Assembly (NCBI GenBank): GCA_958496175.1
Contig: OY292279.1
Location: 7,068,001 to 7,132,000, forward strand
From: Sisyra terminalis
Lineage: Eukaryota; Arthropoda; Insecta; Neuroptera; Sisyridae
Length of the DNA: 64,000 nucleotides
Reading direction: 5' to 3'
The notes below the pieces were generated by a model that was not told the DNA's origin, searched no databases, and worked only from the letters and a program-made list of their open reading frames with translations. Numbering within the stretch: position 1 is the first letter of the stretch; each line of letters opens with the position of its first letter. Made by a program: the position numbers and the translations under genes. Shown in pieces: positions 11,127 to 21,905 of this stretch.

Positions 11127-12040
11127 TTTTTTTTTCTATTTATTACCAGGATTTAATACATATATATTTACATACAAAATTTTATACATAGATATGCACC
11201 TATAGAGATGGAGCAAATCATCTGTGCATAGGCCCGGTATAATAGGTTCATTACAACAAATAAAATATACATTTAGTAGACTCTCATCCTAACAGATCTA
11301 ACATTTTTACAACAATCTTTACAATTGAAATAAATCAAAATACAAAATAAATATAATTAGACAATCAAAACAAAATAAAAATAAAATAAAATCACCGTAC
11401 AATTCGTGTTAATATTGAACTATTTTTTTAAATTAAATTAATTTGGTACAACAGCCATCAGCCACCCTTTCAATTTCCTTTTGTTTTTGTTCATTTAATT
11501 ATTTTGTTCATATAAGGAAGTGTTTTTAGATGTTCGGGTAATTTGTTAAAGTATTTGATCGCAACAACGGTCGAATTTTTAAATCCTATCTCTTTGTGTA
11601 CTTTAGGTAATACCAGGCTTGTATTTCTGGTAATTCCAGTATGGTTTTATATGCATTTTTGTAGTTCCTGTAATGGTAACATATGGCTTCAAGTATATAT
11701 GTTTTCCTTATACCGAGTACAGACCTATCATTGGAAAAGGTATTTATTAATTTGTTTTGTATTGTGACCAGTTTATCTGCAGTTGTCTTGTTGCAGCCAC
11801 CCCATGCTATTATTCCATAGTTCACAACGCTTTCAAAGAGGGCATGGCAAATAATTTTTAAGGCCTTTTTACTCATATATTTTTTAACTTGTAGAAAATA
11901 AATAAAAGGAATCTGTTTTAACCCTAAATATTTACAATATTTTACTCTAGTTAGTTTTCCATTGTATATTTTTAACTGAAAATGTTCAGGTACACTGTCT
12001 TTATAAGAACCAAAGGTCATGTAGGTGGAAAACAATGGTG
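11127..12040 (-). mobile_element. 5'-truncated LINE fragment inserted in PLE copy B
   Basis: A poly-T tract (11,127-11,135) marks the poly(A) end of a minus-strand LINE, and the sequence on both sides is continuous PLE when compared with copies C and D. The 149-codon frame 12,035-11,586 encodes the C-terminal part of a LINE reverse transcriptase. The duplicated target appears to be only a few bases (TAAATT-like). Confidence 0.8.
11586..12035 (-). pseudogene. LINE reverse transcriptase, C-terminal fragment
   Basis: 149 codons open to the truncated 5' end. It carries the KYCKYLGL strand after the palm and the thumb-like block ALFESVVNYGIIAWGGCNKT followed by LVTIQNKLI. These are typical of the region downstream of the catalytic box in non-LTR elements. 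Catalytic motifs, endonuclease and ORF1 are absent. The clade is not certain. Confidence 0.75.
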
Positions 12041-12649
12041 TAAATTGGTGGAAAACAATTTTCTAACCGTCGATTCGTAGACGATACAATCATAAATGCG
12101 AACACTGAAAGAGAGTTATTGGGTTTCATTCGAAAAATTCAAATCGTAAATCAAAATTTCGCTTTAAAAACAATTAGACCAAAGATCGTTGATAGCGATA
12201 ATCATCAAAATTAGAATAAGAAAATAAGTTGTTAAAATATAAAAAGATTTTTTTTTTATACTTCGCAGTTTACGGATCTTTATTAAGACCGAAGGTCTTA
12301 ATTGTGCTAAGATAAATAACCCTTACAAAATCAACGATCTTCATCCTCAAAAGTAATTTTTAAATTGAAAAATATTAATTCCGGATTATCATTAAGAGTT
12401 ATATAGAAAAGTTTTTTAAATAAGAATCATTTTCTTTGCGATATATGAATTATAAATCGAAAGAAATATCGTTCCAAATGTTTTATACTCAGAAGTCACT
12501 TTAAACGAGAAATACTAAGCATATTTTGTACAAATTAATGCACTGTAGTTATGACGTAGAATTCATGGGTCAATCATAACACACTTTACAAAACTCAATC
12601 CTTAATTCGACCAATCAGTGTTACTTCAATTACTTCAATTTGTTACTTC

Positions 12650-12830
12650 AACTTTATAGATTTTAACCAATGACATGGTTCTTCTATCTTCTGTATATTT
12701 GTATGTTCTTTATACCGTTTTCCAAAAGATCTACCAGTTTGGCCAATGTAAAAATTTTCACAGGAACCACATTTAATTTTATATATTCCGGTTTTATTTT
12801 TGTTGTGGTATGGTTGTCCTCTAATGGTTT
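12650..12830 (-). CDS. GIY-YIG endonuclease domain of PLE copy B
   Basis: On the minus strand the domain reads GIYKIKCGSCENFYIGQTGR followed by SFGKRYKEH without interruption. GIY, YIG, the arginine in the helix (GR..GKR) and the KEH block are all present. Cysteines around the first strand (KCGSC) match the PLE type. It is the only copy in the window whose endonuclease core has no stop or frameshift. Stops in the linker separate it from the reverse transcriptase. Confidence 0.75.
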
Positions 12831-13240
12831 GAGAATTTTCATCATGTTGTTGTTTGTTGAAAATGCGATATTGATGTTATTTTGCTTTAGGAAGTTGGCG
12901 ATTGTATATCTAAATATTTTATTGAAGTTTGATTTTATATATTTTTTGTTTACTTTTGGTGGAGTTGGAAGAATGGATTTTTTGTAAATTTTGATATTAT
13001 TTTGTCTACGATTGAGTTGTTGTATCCGTTAGTAGTGGCTATATGTTTAATTATTTTAAATTCTTCTTCACGAGCTTTGGTACTAAGAGGAACTTGATTG
13101 CACTGAACACTAGTCAGTTGTAAGCTGCCATTTATTGGTTTCTTGGGTGAAATGATGTTTTATGGAAGATTGTGTTTGTTGTTGTTGGTTTTCTGTATAT
13201 ATTGTTTCACAACTTTCCAATTTTATTGGTGATTGTTGTG

Positions 13241-13711
13241 TCAAAAAAGTTGATTATTCCATTTAGTTTGTGTTCTGAAGTAAATTTTGTTTAGATCGAA
13301 TATCATATTGTCAATCTGTTGGGTAGTTTTATTAATTAATATAAATATATTGTCTACATATCTTCCATAATATATTATTTTATTTTTGTAGGTATTGTTC
13401 ATTATATATTTATTTTCAAAGTGATTCATGTAAATATCGGTTAGTAGTCCTGATAAAGGGTAACCCATGACTAAGCCTTCGTTTTGGTGATAAAATTTAT
13501 TGTTAAAAGTAAAAAAAAATTGTTGTAAGATGGTAGTTAACAAATTCATTATGTCGTTGGTTACCATATAATTATATATTTTTGATGTCATTAGATAATA
13601 TTCCACAATTTGGATTGTATCTTCAACAAGGACATTTGTGTATAAGTTTACAATGTCAAGTGATGCCATTTTGATGTTCTGTGGTAGTTTTAAGATTTTA
13701 ATTTTATTCAT
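13241..13711 (-). CDS. Penelope-type reverse transcriptase, 156-codon open fragment
   Basis: An open frame covering the middle and palm of the reverse transcriptase. It contains MASLDIVNLYTNVLVEDTIQ (first catalytic aspartate), NEGLVMGYPLSGLLTDIYMN (template-grip block) and YGRYVDNIFILI (catalytic box). The box reads YVDN where YxDD is expected, so the second aspartate is replaced and activity is doubtful. The N-terminal RT blocks are missing upstream. Full-length PLE proteins are several times longer. Confidence 0.8.
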   Translation of the reverse strand: MNKIKILKLPQNIKMASLDIVNLYTNVLVEDTIQIVEYYLMTSKIYNYMVTNDIMNLLTTILQQFFFTFNNKFYHQNEGLVMGYPLSGLLTDIYMNHFENKYIMNNTYKNKIIYYGRYVDNIFILINKTTQQIDNMIFDLNKIYFRTQTKWNNQLF

Positions 13712-13775
13712 AAATTCATATATGTTTTAATGAATAATATTCTTTCAATATGATACCTAATTTGATGGTTTGTTT

Positions 13776-14690
13776 TAATTCTTTCGGAACAAAATATAAA
13801 GAGCATGCGTCCAAGAAACCTACTTAAACAACAACTTCAAATTTTCTTATCATTGACGTTTATTACATACTAAGATGCATCAGCGATGACCGAAAGAATC
13901 TTTCGATTGTAGGATCTTCATGGAATTGGAATTTGGAATTTTCTCAGGTTTAAAAATTTTTTTTTTCGGTAATATTGAATTGTTGATGCCATTAGTATAA
14001 TCTAAGTATAGCTTTGATCAAATGAAGAATTACCATAACTGCTTTGTGTGAAAGTTCTTTTACAATTTGGTAGTTATATCAATATTGAGTGTCTTTTTTA
14101 AGGATTTTTTAAGGATTTGAGAGAGAAAAATGTTTCATTTTGGTACGATGGTTCAGGAGAAGTTAGGAAATTTTGTACCTTAGGGTCAGTTATGTCATTG
14201 TTGGAGGTAAATTCTTTCAAAAGAATCTAGCGAATAGATGCGCGCATCCAAGAAACCTACTTCAACAACAAATTCAAATTTTCTTATCATGGTCATATGT
14301 TATGTACTAAGATGCATCAGCAATGGCCTAAAGAATCTTGCGATTGTAGGATCTTCATGGAATTGGAACTTGGAATTTTCTCAGGTTTAAAAATTAAAAA
14401 TTTTTCGGCAATATTAAATTGTTGAGGCCATTAGTATAATCTTAGTATTGCCTTGATCAAATGAAGAAGTATCATAACTGCTTTGTGTGGAAGCTCTTTT
14501 ATAATTTAGTAGTTATACTATCAATATTGAATGTCTGTTTAAAGATTTTTTAAGGATTTGAGAGAGAAAAATGTTTCATTTTGGTACGATGGTTCAGGAG
14601 AAGTTAGGAAATTTTGTACCTTAGGGTCAGTTATGTCATTGTTGGAGTTAAATTCTTTCAAAAGGAATCTAGCGAATAGATGCGTTTTTT
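13776..14690. repeat. Imperfect tandem duplication, period about 440 bp
   Basis: Units begin GCGTCCAAGAAACCTACTT (about 13,806) and GCATCCAAGAAACCTACTT (about 14,245) and stay alignable throughout (shared GATGCATCAGC, GTAGGATCTTCATGGAATTG and GAGAGAAAAATGTTTCATTT). The first unit is preceded by TTCTTTCGGAACAAAATATA and AAGAGCAT, which encodes the end of a GIY-YIG domain (SFGTKYKEH) on the plus strand. The duplicated unit is therefore probably the tail of another, oppositely oriented PLE. Confidence 0.75.
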
Positions 14691-17070
14691 TTATCGCTTT
14701 TTCCTCGTATTCCGTAATTATATTGTTTCTGATAGGAGGATTGAGCCGAGTTGGGTTTGTTCTCAGCGACTTCTAAATTGAGTAATCAAATCTATTAAAG
14801 CCTGATTTATAATCCGCTGATATGAAGGAGTATTTCTTTCTTCGACATTCCCAAAGCTTTTGGCTTTTCTGTATTTTCTGTATTTAAATCCATTCCATAT
14901 AATTTTACAACAAAAATCCATTGATTTAATAAAGTTTGTGATTAACTTTCTATTTTAGCTGCAGTCCATTCATCCATTGTAAAGTCTCCACGTTTTTCCA
15001 CAGCTTTTTAAGTCAACCATTTTTCGTATATGTTAAACCAATTGCGAAATTGACAACTTTTTGTCTTATTGGTTTATTAGATTCTTAAGTTTCTAAAAGG
15101 AAAAACAGGAGATAGATATTACAAAAAAATAGTTTTTCACTGAAAATTTGTTGAAGGTGAAGACATAATTTGAAACGGTACGTGGATTGGGGACCAAATA
15201 AGAAGTTGTCAGTTCAACAAACGACAAGAGACCAAAAGTTGAAACATCAAAGCGCGAAGTTGGCGACCAACATTAGACGGCGACGCGGAAAACGACGCTG
15301 AACCCCAACGACGTCGGTTGCTAGTCGGCGGCGTCGTCAGTGCCACTAGATCAAGAACACAACAGATAGACAGGTCATACCGCCTGGGATTGTTCGCGAG
15401 AAGTAATTTATCCCGAAATCGATCGCAAAAGCATTTCAATTAAAACTTGATGCATTTAAAACCCTGTTCTTTATTCGTTACACCAACTCCCTCCTCCCCA
15501 TTTCCAACCCGTTAAATATGCACGGTGAAAAATCGCGTGGAACCAAACGAATCTATTCATTTTCACGAAAATACCAATCGAAATTTAAAATTTATGAACA
15601 AATTGCATGAAGCACATCCACGACGACGACGACATGTGATGTGGGAGGATTAGGGGTTGTGATTGGGGAACGATTTCCCACAACATGGGAGCAACGATAA
15701 GGTGGCGGTGCGAGCGCTATAACGACGGATAATTTAAGGGATGAGGACAAAATTCTCACCTGTATACAGATACACTGTGTATTGCATTCAGAAAGAAACA
15801 TTGAGACTGATGTTGGGAAATCAATAAAGAACCCTCCTTTGCAACGCCACCAGACTCGAGTTGGCCGAGAGCCGGTGGTCGGGGTGGTGGCGGCGTTTTC
15901 GCTCGCATTTTCCACCCCGCTTTTTCGCCACCATCTGAGACCACCTGTCGATTACTTGTGGCACACGTATCTTTATAGGAAAACTCATGAATATTTTATC
16001 GAGATTTTATTTTAACTACCGCAAAAGGAAAAAAAAAACATTCATAATTCAACATTTTCAAATGTGTGTGTTTTTTTTTTTGGTATTTTGGATTTTTTCA
16101 AAGGGTTAGCCGAAAGGACGATACATTGTCTTAATTGGAAATGTTGTCTGTGAAAAATGGCATTGGAGACGTAAAAGTCCGCCTGCTGAAGAACCCCATG
16201 GCGAAATTTCAATTACTTTGATGTTATTTATTATTGTTTGCCGAAACTTTCAATGTCGAATGTGAAATAAGTTCGATAATGCTTTGTGCTTTTCCAGGTA
16301 TTTTATTTGAAAATCATTCAGTGAAAAAAAACAATAAAGAAAAGATAATATTAGACCATATTAGACCATATTTTTTGCCTTGTAGCAAGTTTTACATGCA
16401 AAACTCCTTCCAAATGATCATAACTTTTTTTCTTTTTCATTCTCTACGTCTTCTTATGACTAAGCTTTTAACTTAGTTAATTTCTATCAAAATTTGATGA
16501 AATTAAAAAGTTTTTTAAATATGAATGATTTATGCATATCAACTATTGGAAATCAGGGATATTTTCATCAAAATTATACCACTAATACTGTACCGATATG
16601 AATACTTCTTCGTACTAAAAAAAAATGCATTGGTTCCTCAATAACGCCCATCAAATCAGCATTACACTTTTATAAATTGTAAAAAATACTACGAAATATT
16701 TTATTGCTTTTTTCTGGCTTAGAAAGAAAGAAAAAACATTGTTGCTCACGTATTTTCCAAGAAAACACTATTTCATGAAAAAGCGCAATATAGAGCAATT
16801 CTCAGGTATTTGATTTTCCAAAAAAAAAGTTATGCTTTTTTGTAGCCCGAAAGATTTGAAATGAAAAATTTTGTCGCTCGTATATTTTCCAAGAAAATGC
16901 TCTTTTATAAAAAAGCTCAATTTGAAATTTCAATATTTTGTAAGTACTCCAAATTGAGCATTTTCTTAAAGAGCGTTTTCTTGGAAAATGTGCAAATAAC
17001 GGTTATTTTTCTTCCCAATCTCTCGAACTAGAAAATCACAGCTTTTAATGGTGCAAAAATTTTTTGGAAA
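14691..17070. other. Unique sequence, CpG-rich block at about 15,190-15,980, and hairpins
   Basis: The block 15,190-15,450 is dense in CpG (for example GGCGACGCGGAAAACGACGC) and 15,600-15,980 carries a GAC-type triplet run and E-box-like CACCTG words. Open frames there overlap on both strands and have no domain, so I take this as a possible promoter or enhancer and not coding. At about 16,868-17,000 a diverged inverted repeat (TTTTCCAAGAAAATGC / GAGCGTTTTCTTGGAAAA) forms a hairpin. A related word recurs near 16,755. Confidence 0.45.
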
Positions 17071-17131
17071 ATCCAATATTATTATAATGCTTACAATTAT
17101 GCCTGTTATGTTTATAATTATGCTGTCATCA

Positions 17132-17380
17132 TCAAGTATTGATTATTTTGTCAGTTGTAAAAAAAAATTCATATAGGTTGTTTGTTTTGTATAGTTCGTT
17201 GTTAAGGATGCTATTTGGACCTCGTTTGTGGGCTTTACATAATTCATATTCTTCTAGTGTGTTTATATGAGGTCCTTTCTTGCAAATATCTATTGGCTTA
17301 AAATTTGTTTCGAAATTTAAGCATTGATGATTTTCGTCCCAAAGGTGTTTTGAAAAATTTGAAGTTGTTGTAAGAGAGAT
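17132..17380 (-). pseudogene. Putative C-terminal segment of the PLE protein, copy C
   Basis: The frame contains NFSKHLWDENHQCLNFETNF and LEEYELCKAHKRGPNSILNN. Basic 'KHL.(D/E)ENH ... KG..(L/I)NTLEEYE(I/L)' sequences are, from memory of the family, typical of the region after GIY-YIG in Penelope-type proteins. Copies A and D carry the same segment. Here it is separated from the endonuclease by several hundred bases that include the antisense LINE fragment. Confidence 0.5.
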
Positions 17381-17389
17381 TATACTGGA

Positions 17390-17600
17390 ACTCACTTTGG
17401 AGGAGTAAAATAATAAAATTAAAATTGGAGAAAAGCGATTTTCCAACCTTCGATTTGTAGACGGTACAATCATAAATGCGAACAGTGAAAGAGAATTATT
17501 GGACTTCACTCGAAGACTTCAAATCGTAATTCAAAATTTCGCTTTAAAAAAAATAAGACCAATGACTGTTGATCGCGATGATGATCAAAATAAGAATAAG
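17390..17600 (+). pseudogene. LINE reverse-transcriptase fragment embedded antisense in PLE copy C
   Basis: On the plus strand, opposite to the PLE, the frame reads KIKIGEKRFSNLRFVDGTII then NANSERELLDFTRRLQIVIQ and VDRDDDQN. This is the palm and catalytic-box region of a non-LTR reverse transcriptase, close to RTE-type sequences of the form 'IGG(K/R)R.(S/N)NLRFADD'. The same fragment is antisense in copies A (about 9,420-9,200), B (12,048-12,220) and D (42,935-42,720). In A and B the box is FVDD and in D it is FIDD. Confidence 0.75.
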
Positions 17601-18024
17601 AAAATAAGTTGCCTAAATTTGATAAGAAAATTTTTTTTATGGTTCTCAGTTTACGGATCTTTATTAAGACCAAAGGTCTTAATTGTTCGAAGAAAAATAA
17701 ACCTTACAAAATCAACGATCTTCATCCTCAAAAGTAAATTTTAAATTGAAAAATATTAATTCCGGATTATAATTAAGAGTTAAAGAAAAATTATTTAAAT
17801 AACAATCGTTTTCTTTGCGATATATGAATTATAAATCGAAAGAATTATCTTTCCAAATGTTCTGTACTCAAAAGTCACTTTAAACGAGAAATACTAAGCC
17901 TACTTTGTACAACACTGTAGTTATGTGAATGGCGCTGGATGCATGGGCCAATCATAACACACCGTACAAAACTCAATCCTTAATTCGACCAACCAGTGGA
18001 TTTGTTACTTAAACTTTATAGATT

Positions 18025-18435
18025 TTAACCAATGAAATGATTCTTGTATCTTCTGTGTATCTTTATGTTCCTTATATCTTGTTCCGAAAGATATACCAGT
18101 TTGCACAATGTAGAATTTTTCACAGGAACCAAATTTAATTTTATATATTCTGGTTTTATTTTCCTTGTAGTATGGTTGTTCTTCAATGTTTTAAGAATTT
18201 TATTCATGTTGTTGTTTGTTGAAAATGCGATATTGAAGTTATTTTTCTTTAGGAAGTTGGCGATTGTGAAACTAAATATATTATTGAAGTTTGATTTTAT
18301 ATATTTTTTGTTTTCTTTTGGTGGAGTTGGAAGAATGGATTTTTTAGTAAATTTCGATATTTTTTTGTTTATGATTGAGCTATTATATCCGTCAGTAATG
18401 GCTATATGTTTAATTATCTTAATTTTCTTCTTCAC
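18025..18435 (-). pseudogene. Linker and GIY-YIG remnant of PLE copy C
   Basis: The linker (KKIKIIKHIAITDGYNSSII and following lysine-rich residues) is open. At the start of the endonuclease the open frame slips. The real domain continues in another frame as RIYKIKFGSCEKFYIVQTG then FGTRYKEH. The YIG strand is mutated to YIV, and the first cysteine is a phenylalanine, so this copy is inactive. Confidence 0.7.
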
Positions 18436-18905
18436 TATCTTTGGTGCTAGTAGTCGATATTGTCGCTTTCATTTATGTTTTTTTTAAAGTTTCAGTGAAA
18501 TTCAGAGTTGGATCTTCTTTCATCTGAATTTAATTATTTTCTTTAATGTATTGGTTCATTTCGTTTGTATATTTATCTTTTTTAATGTTTTCGATGATCT
18601 GTCCTTTATCAGCTTTTGTGATATAAGCGTTATTTTTGTGTTTTTTCTCTTCTATATTGTTAATGTTATTAACAATATAGCCAATATTTTTAACTTTCAT
18701 TTTGATAATAACGTAACTGTTTTTTTTATATGTAGCACGGGTCAAAATTTTTATAAAGAAGAAATATATTTTTTTGGAAAACTCAATTTTAAAGAGGGAC
18801 GCAATGACTTCCAATGACGAATTTTTCAGTGGAAATTATATTTAGGACCTAGTTTATCAGTTTATAAAAAAATTGCTTCTACGTACTTTTTAGTGAGAGT
18901 ATATT

Positions 18906-19714
18906 AGGGTGTTTTTTTTGAGATTTTTTTTTTTTTGCTCCCATGCCGAAATTTTGTTGGAAATACTTCAAAAAAAAATCCCTGAAAGTTTGAGCTCTTA
19001 ATATTAATAGTAAGTACTCGCTCACAGCGTGTGAATATTTTCCATTGAAAATACACGTAAACTTTACTTTTTTTTAAATTTTTATAGCTCAGCGGAATTT
19101 TATGGTATCACCTCGCTCAAAGTCGGGATTTTTTGACAATTGTATGCTCTACAAAAGTGCCTATTGCGGCAAAATCGTAATTTACACGGGCGAGGTAGTA
19201 CTAGTCACTAAACCTAGATTTTTCATAGATTTCTCGTTTTTCTCTCAGTAACTCATGAATTACAAGACCTACAGAAAAAATGTAAAAGTCAAATTTATAA
19301 GAAATTTAATTTCCTACAAAAAAATTCTGGAAAACCAAATTGCTAAGATCGATATTTCTCGAGATATTGAGCCTTGAATTTATCTTACTATAAAATTTTT
19401 ACCGATCATTGAGTAAAATTTAAGAAAATATTGATTTTTTATTCCTTATTAAAAATAGGCACTTTTGTAGAGCATACAATTGTAAAAAAATCCCGACTTT
19501 GAGCGAGGTGATACCATAAAATGCCGCTGAGCTATAAAAATTTAAAAAAAAATCAAAGTTTACGTGTATTTTAAATGGAAAATATTCACACGCTGTGAGC
19601 GAGTGCTTAATATTAATATTAAGAGCTCAAACTTTCAGAGATTTTTTTTTGAAGTATTTCCAACAAAATGACGGCATGGGAGCAAAAAAAAATAGTCCCA
19701 AAAAAAAACACCCT
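18906..19714. mobile_element. MITE with long inverted arms
   Basis: Arms of roughly 270 bp run from AGGGTGTTTTTTTTGAG to CAAAAAAAAACACCCT and stay complementary up to the words GACAATTGTATGCTCTAC / GTAGAGCATACAATTG around a 270-bp centre. TA flanks both ends, consistent with a TA target duplication. There is no coding capacity. The transcript of either strand would fold into a very long hairpin. Confidence 0.8.
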
Positions 19715-21495
19715 AGTGTATATACTTGAACAACTGTGCAAATAGGGTTTTTTCTGGAAAGTATACAAGAATCATAAATTTCTCTTTCAAATTTCTCGAA
19801 CCACAAAAACGCGAGTAAATATTTTGGAGTTATTTTTGGCAAATTCCAAAAAAATATTGGTTACTTATTAGATGTCTTTCCGTAAGCGTTCGAGAATTGT
19901 TCAAAATTAAATTCAACTATTTATAATGTCCAAACCTTGAGGAAATAATTCCTCGACTGATTTTTTTTATACTTTATCACTAAGAAAAATAAGCAGATAT
20001 CCCAAATAAGGGTTGCATAATTGCGTTTATTTGACCCAACTAAGTATGCCATTCAAATTAAGATCCAAAATCTCCAAAGTGGATATAATGGTCAATTAAA
20101 AGCTTTATAAAGTTTGCTTTTTAAAACAACGGTTTTCTGATAAATCGATTTTTAATTTTTGGCTTTAGGCCTATGTTCTTATTGGGGTGGAAAATATATT
20201 TCGTTTTTTCAACCCAAAGTTTTTATACCGCACTCTATCAAATATACGATTTATGTTTCAAAGCACAACTGAAGTTTTTATTATTTTGTGAATGTTTTGC
20301 AAAGTCTACGTAAGTGTTTTGTGGGACATATATGAACCGATTTGCGAATATGAAAATTGTAATTGTTTCTTTGCACATTATTGACGTTGGTGAGCGGGGG
20401 ATGATTTCAATTTTTTACGTGACAAAATTATATTTTAAGTTGAAAGAAAATTAAGAGAACTTTTTTAAGATTCGAAGCATCTGTCCCGTTTGAATATCAT
20501 AAATTGAACAACATTAAAAAACACTTTAAATTCGTACACGAGTTTTCGTCTTGTCTCGCATATTTTTTTCTTGACTCATCTTTCGCAATTTTATTGAAAT
20601 CATTTCTTGTTTTTTTCCCTCTCAGATAATAAATTTATTTATTTCTCTTCTCTCCTTTCTGTCGTTTTGACATAAAAATCATTTTCTTCCATCTATTTCC
20701 CATTATTTTCAAACGGAAAAAATTTTCATATTTTATGAATAGATTCGCAGCAAAAACGTGTTAATACCTACTCCGCTTTTCCCTCGATGTTATTTTTTTT
20801 TTTCACTTTTCTCGGCGTTCTTTTCCACACGCGCTTTTGTTGTGTCTTTATCGTCTTATCGTCATCACCAATAAATCAAATTGATTTATTTTAATTGACA
20901 TCTGAAACGTTTTTATGTGCGATTTTCACAAAATGGTAATAAAAATTTATTTGTTTCGCTTTGTTTCATTTTATTCCACATTTTCTGTAATTTCATTGCA
21001 ACATTTTTTGCTTCTTCACCAGGAAAACATCAGGAATATTGATATAATAACTAGAGACGATATTTTGTCTCAACAGTGAAAAAATTAAAAAAAAATCCGC
21101 ACCTGTACAATGTTATACAGTTATCATTCTACAAGGACGACAGAAAATTTACGTAAAATGAAATTCGGAGGGGTGTAATCGAAAAACAAGGACTGAAACG
21201 CAGGCAAAAGTGAGAATGTGTCATCATCGTTTCACATCTCTCTCCTCTCGTGTTCAACTGTTCCCTTACATCCCACAGGAAAAGGACTAAAATGAGGTGT
21301 GAATTCACTGGTATTGTAACAGTTCAACAGGAAATAACCTGAATAGAAATGACGCAGTTTGGAAGATTTCCCTAACACTTCTTCCCACTACCCTTCTGGT
21401 ACATCAGTTGAGGTCAATGAGACACTTACATGAGCTTTTTATAAATTTGCAGATTATTCAATTTGAATTTTCAAACACCACATCAATATTAGTGT
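19715..21495. other. Unique sequence without a gene
   Basis: Nothing that I can name. Pyrimidine-rich, CpG-containing stretches occur at 20,540-20,880 and 21,170-21,420. Confidence 0.45.
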
Positions 21496-21499
21496 CATC

Positions 21500-21905
21500 T
21501 AAAAAAATGAGTTCAACAATCGAATATTTAACACTCAAGTTATTCAAAAAGATTTTTTTTAATTAGAAGACAATTCAGGTTGTTAAAGATCGTTTTTTTT
21601 TTATTTAATATTTTTATCATTCAACTAGCTACGTTTCGTTACGTATCGTAACTTCATCAGGCTTCCTGATTCACAAAAATAAAATATTTTCAATTTAAAT
21701 TCAATAAAAAAAAATTTTATTTGAAAATATTTTATTTTTGTGAATCAAGAAGCTTGATGAAGTTACGATACGTAACGAAACGTAGTTAGTTGAATAATAA
21801 AAATATTAAATAAAAAAAAAACGATCTTAAACAATCTGAATATTCTTCTTATTTAAAAAAATAAAAGCTGAGATCTGAATTTTATCATCTATTCAAAAAT
21901 ATATT
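21500..21905. repeat. Near-perfect palindromic repeat with a ribozyme-like core in each arm
   Basis: The sequence is an inverted repeat centred at about 21,715. Each arm (minus strand on the left, plus on the right) contains the core CTGATGAAGTTACGATACGT followed by AACGAAACGTAG; the right arm has TTGATGA. GTTACG and CGTAAC can form a stem between the CTGATGA and GAAAC boxes. The outer ends carry AAAGCTGAGATCTG. A partial copy is at 228-435. Confidence 0.75.

Larger units (their letters stand above)
10920..13775 (-). mobile_element. Penelope-like element, copy B, with a nested LINE insertion
   Basis: Read on the minus strand: reverse transcriptase (13,711-13,241), linker (about 13,240-12,800), a complete-looking GIY-YIG core (about 12,800-12,690), the downstream shared segment with its antisense LINE fragment (about 12,220-12,045), then the putative C-terminal segment (11,080-10,950) and the 3' half of the ribozyme-like motif (about 10,950-10,925). 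The downstream segment is split by a separate LINE 3' fragment at 11,127-12,040. It is the best-preserved of the four PLE copies in this window. Confidence 0.88.
17075..18835 (-). mobile_element. Penelope-like element, copy C, lacking the reverse-transcriptase core
   Basis: Read on the minus strand, an N-terminal RT block (18,814-18,530, with YITKADKGQIIENIKKDKY) runs directly into the linker and GIY-YIG region (18,435-18,025). The whole RT palm is therefore deleted. Downstream come the shared tail with the antisense LINE fragment (17,600-17,390) and the putative C-terminal segment (17,380-17,132). Confidence 0.85.

Noticed and set aside
12670..12987. 105-codon plus-strand frame in PLE copy B
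   Set aside because: It is the antisense shadow of the GIY-YIG endonuclease and linker.
18044..18487. 147-codon plus-strand frame in PLE copy C
   Set aside because: Antisense shadow of the PLE linker and endonuclease, with strongly hydrophobic composition from T-rich reading of lysine codons.
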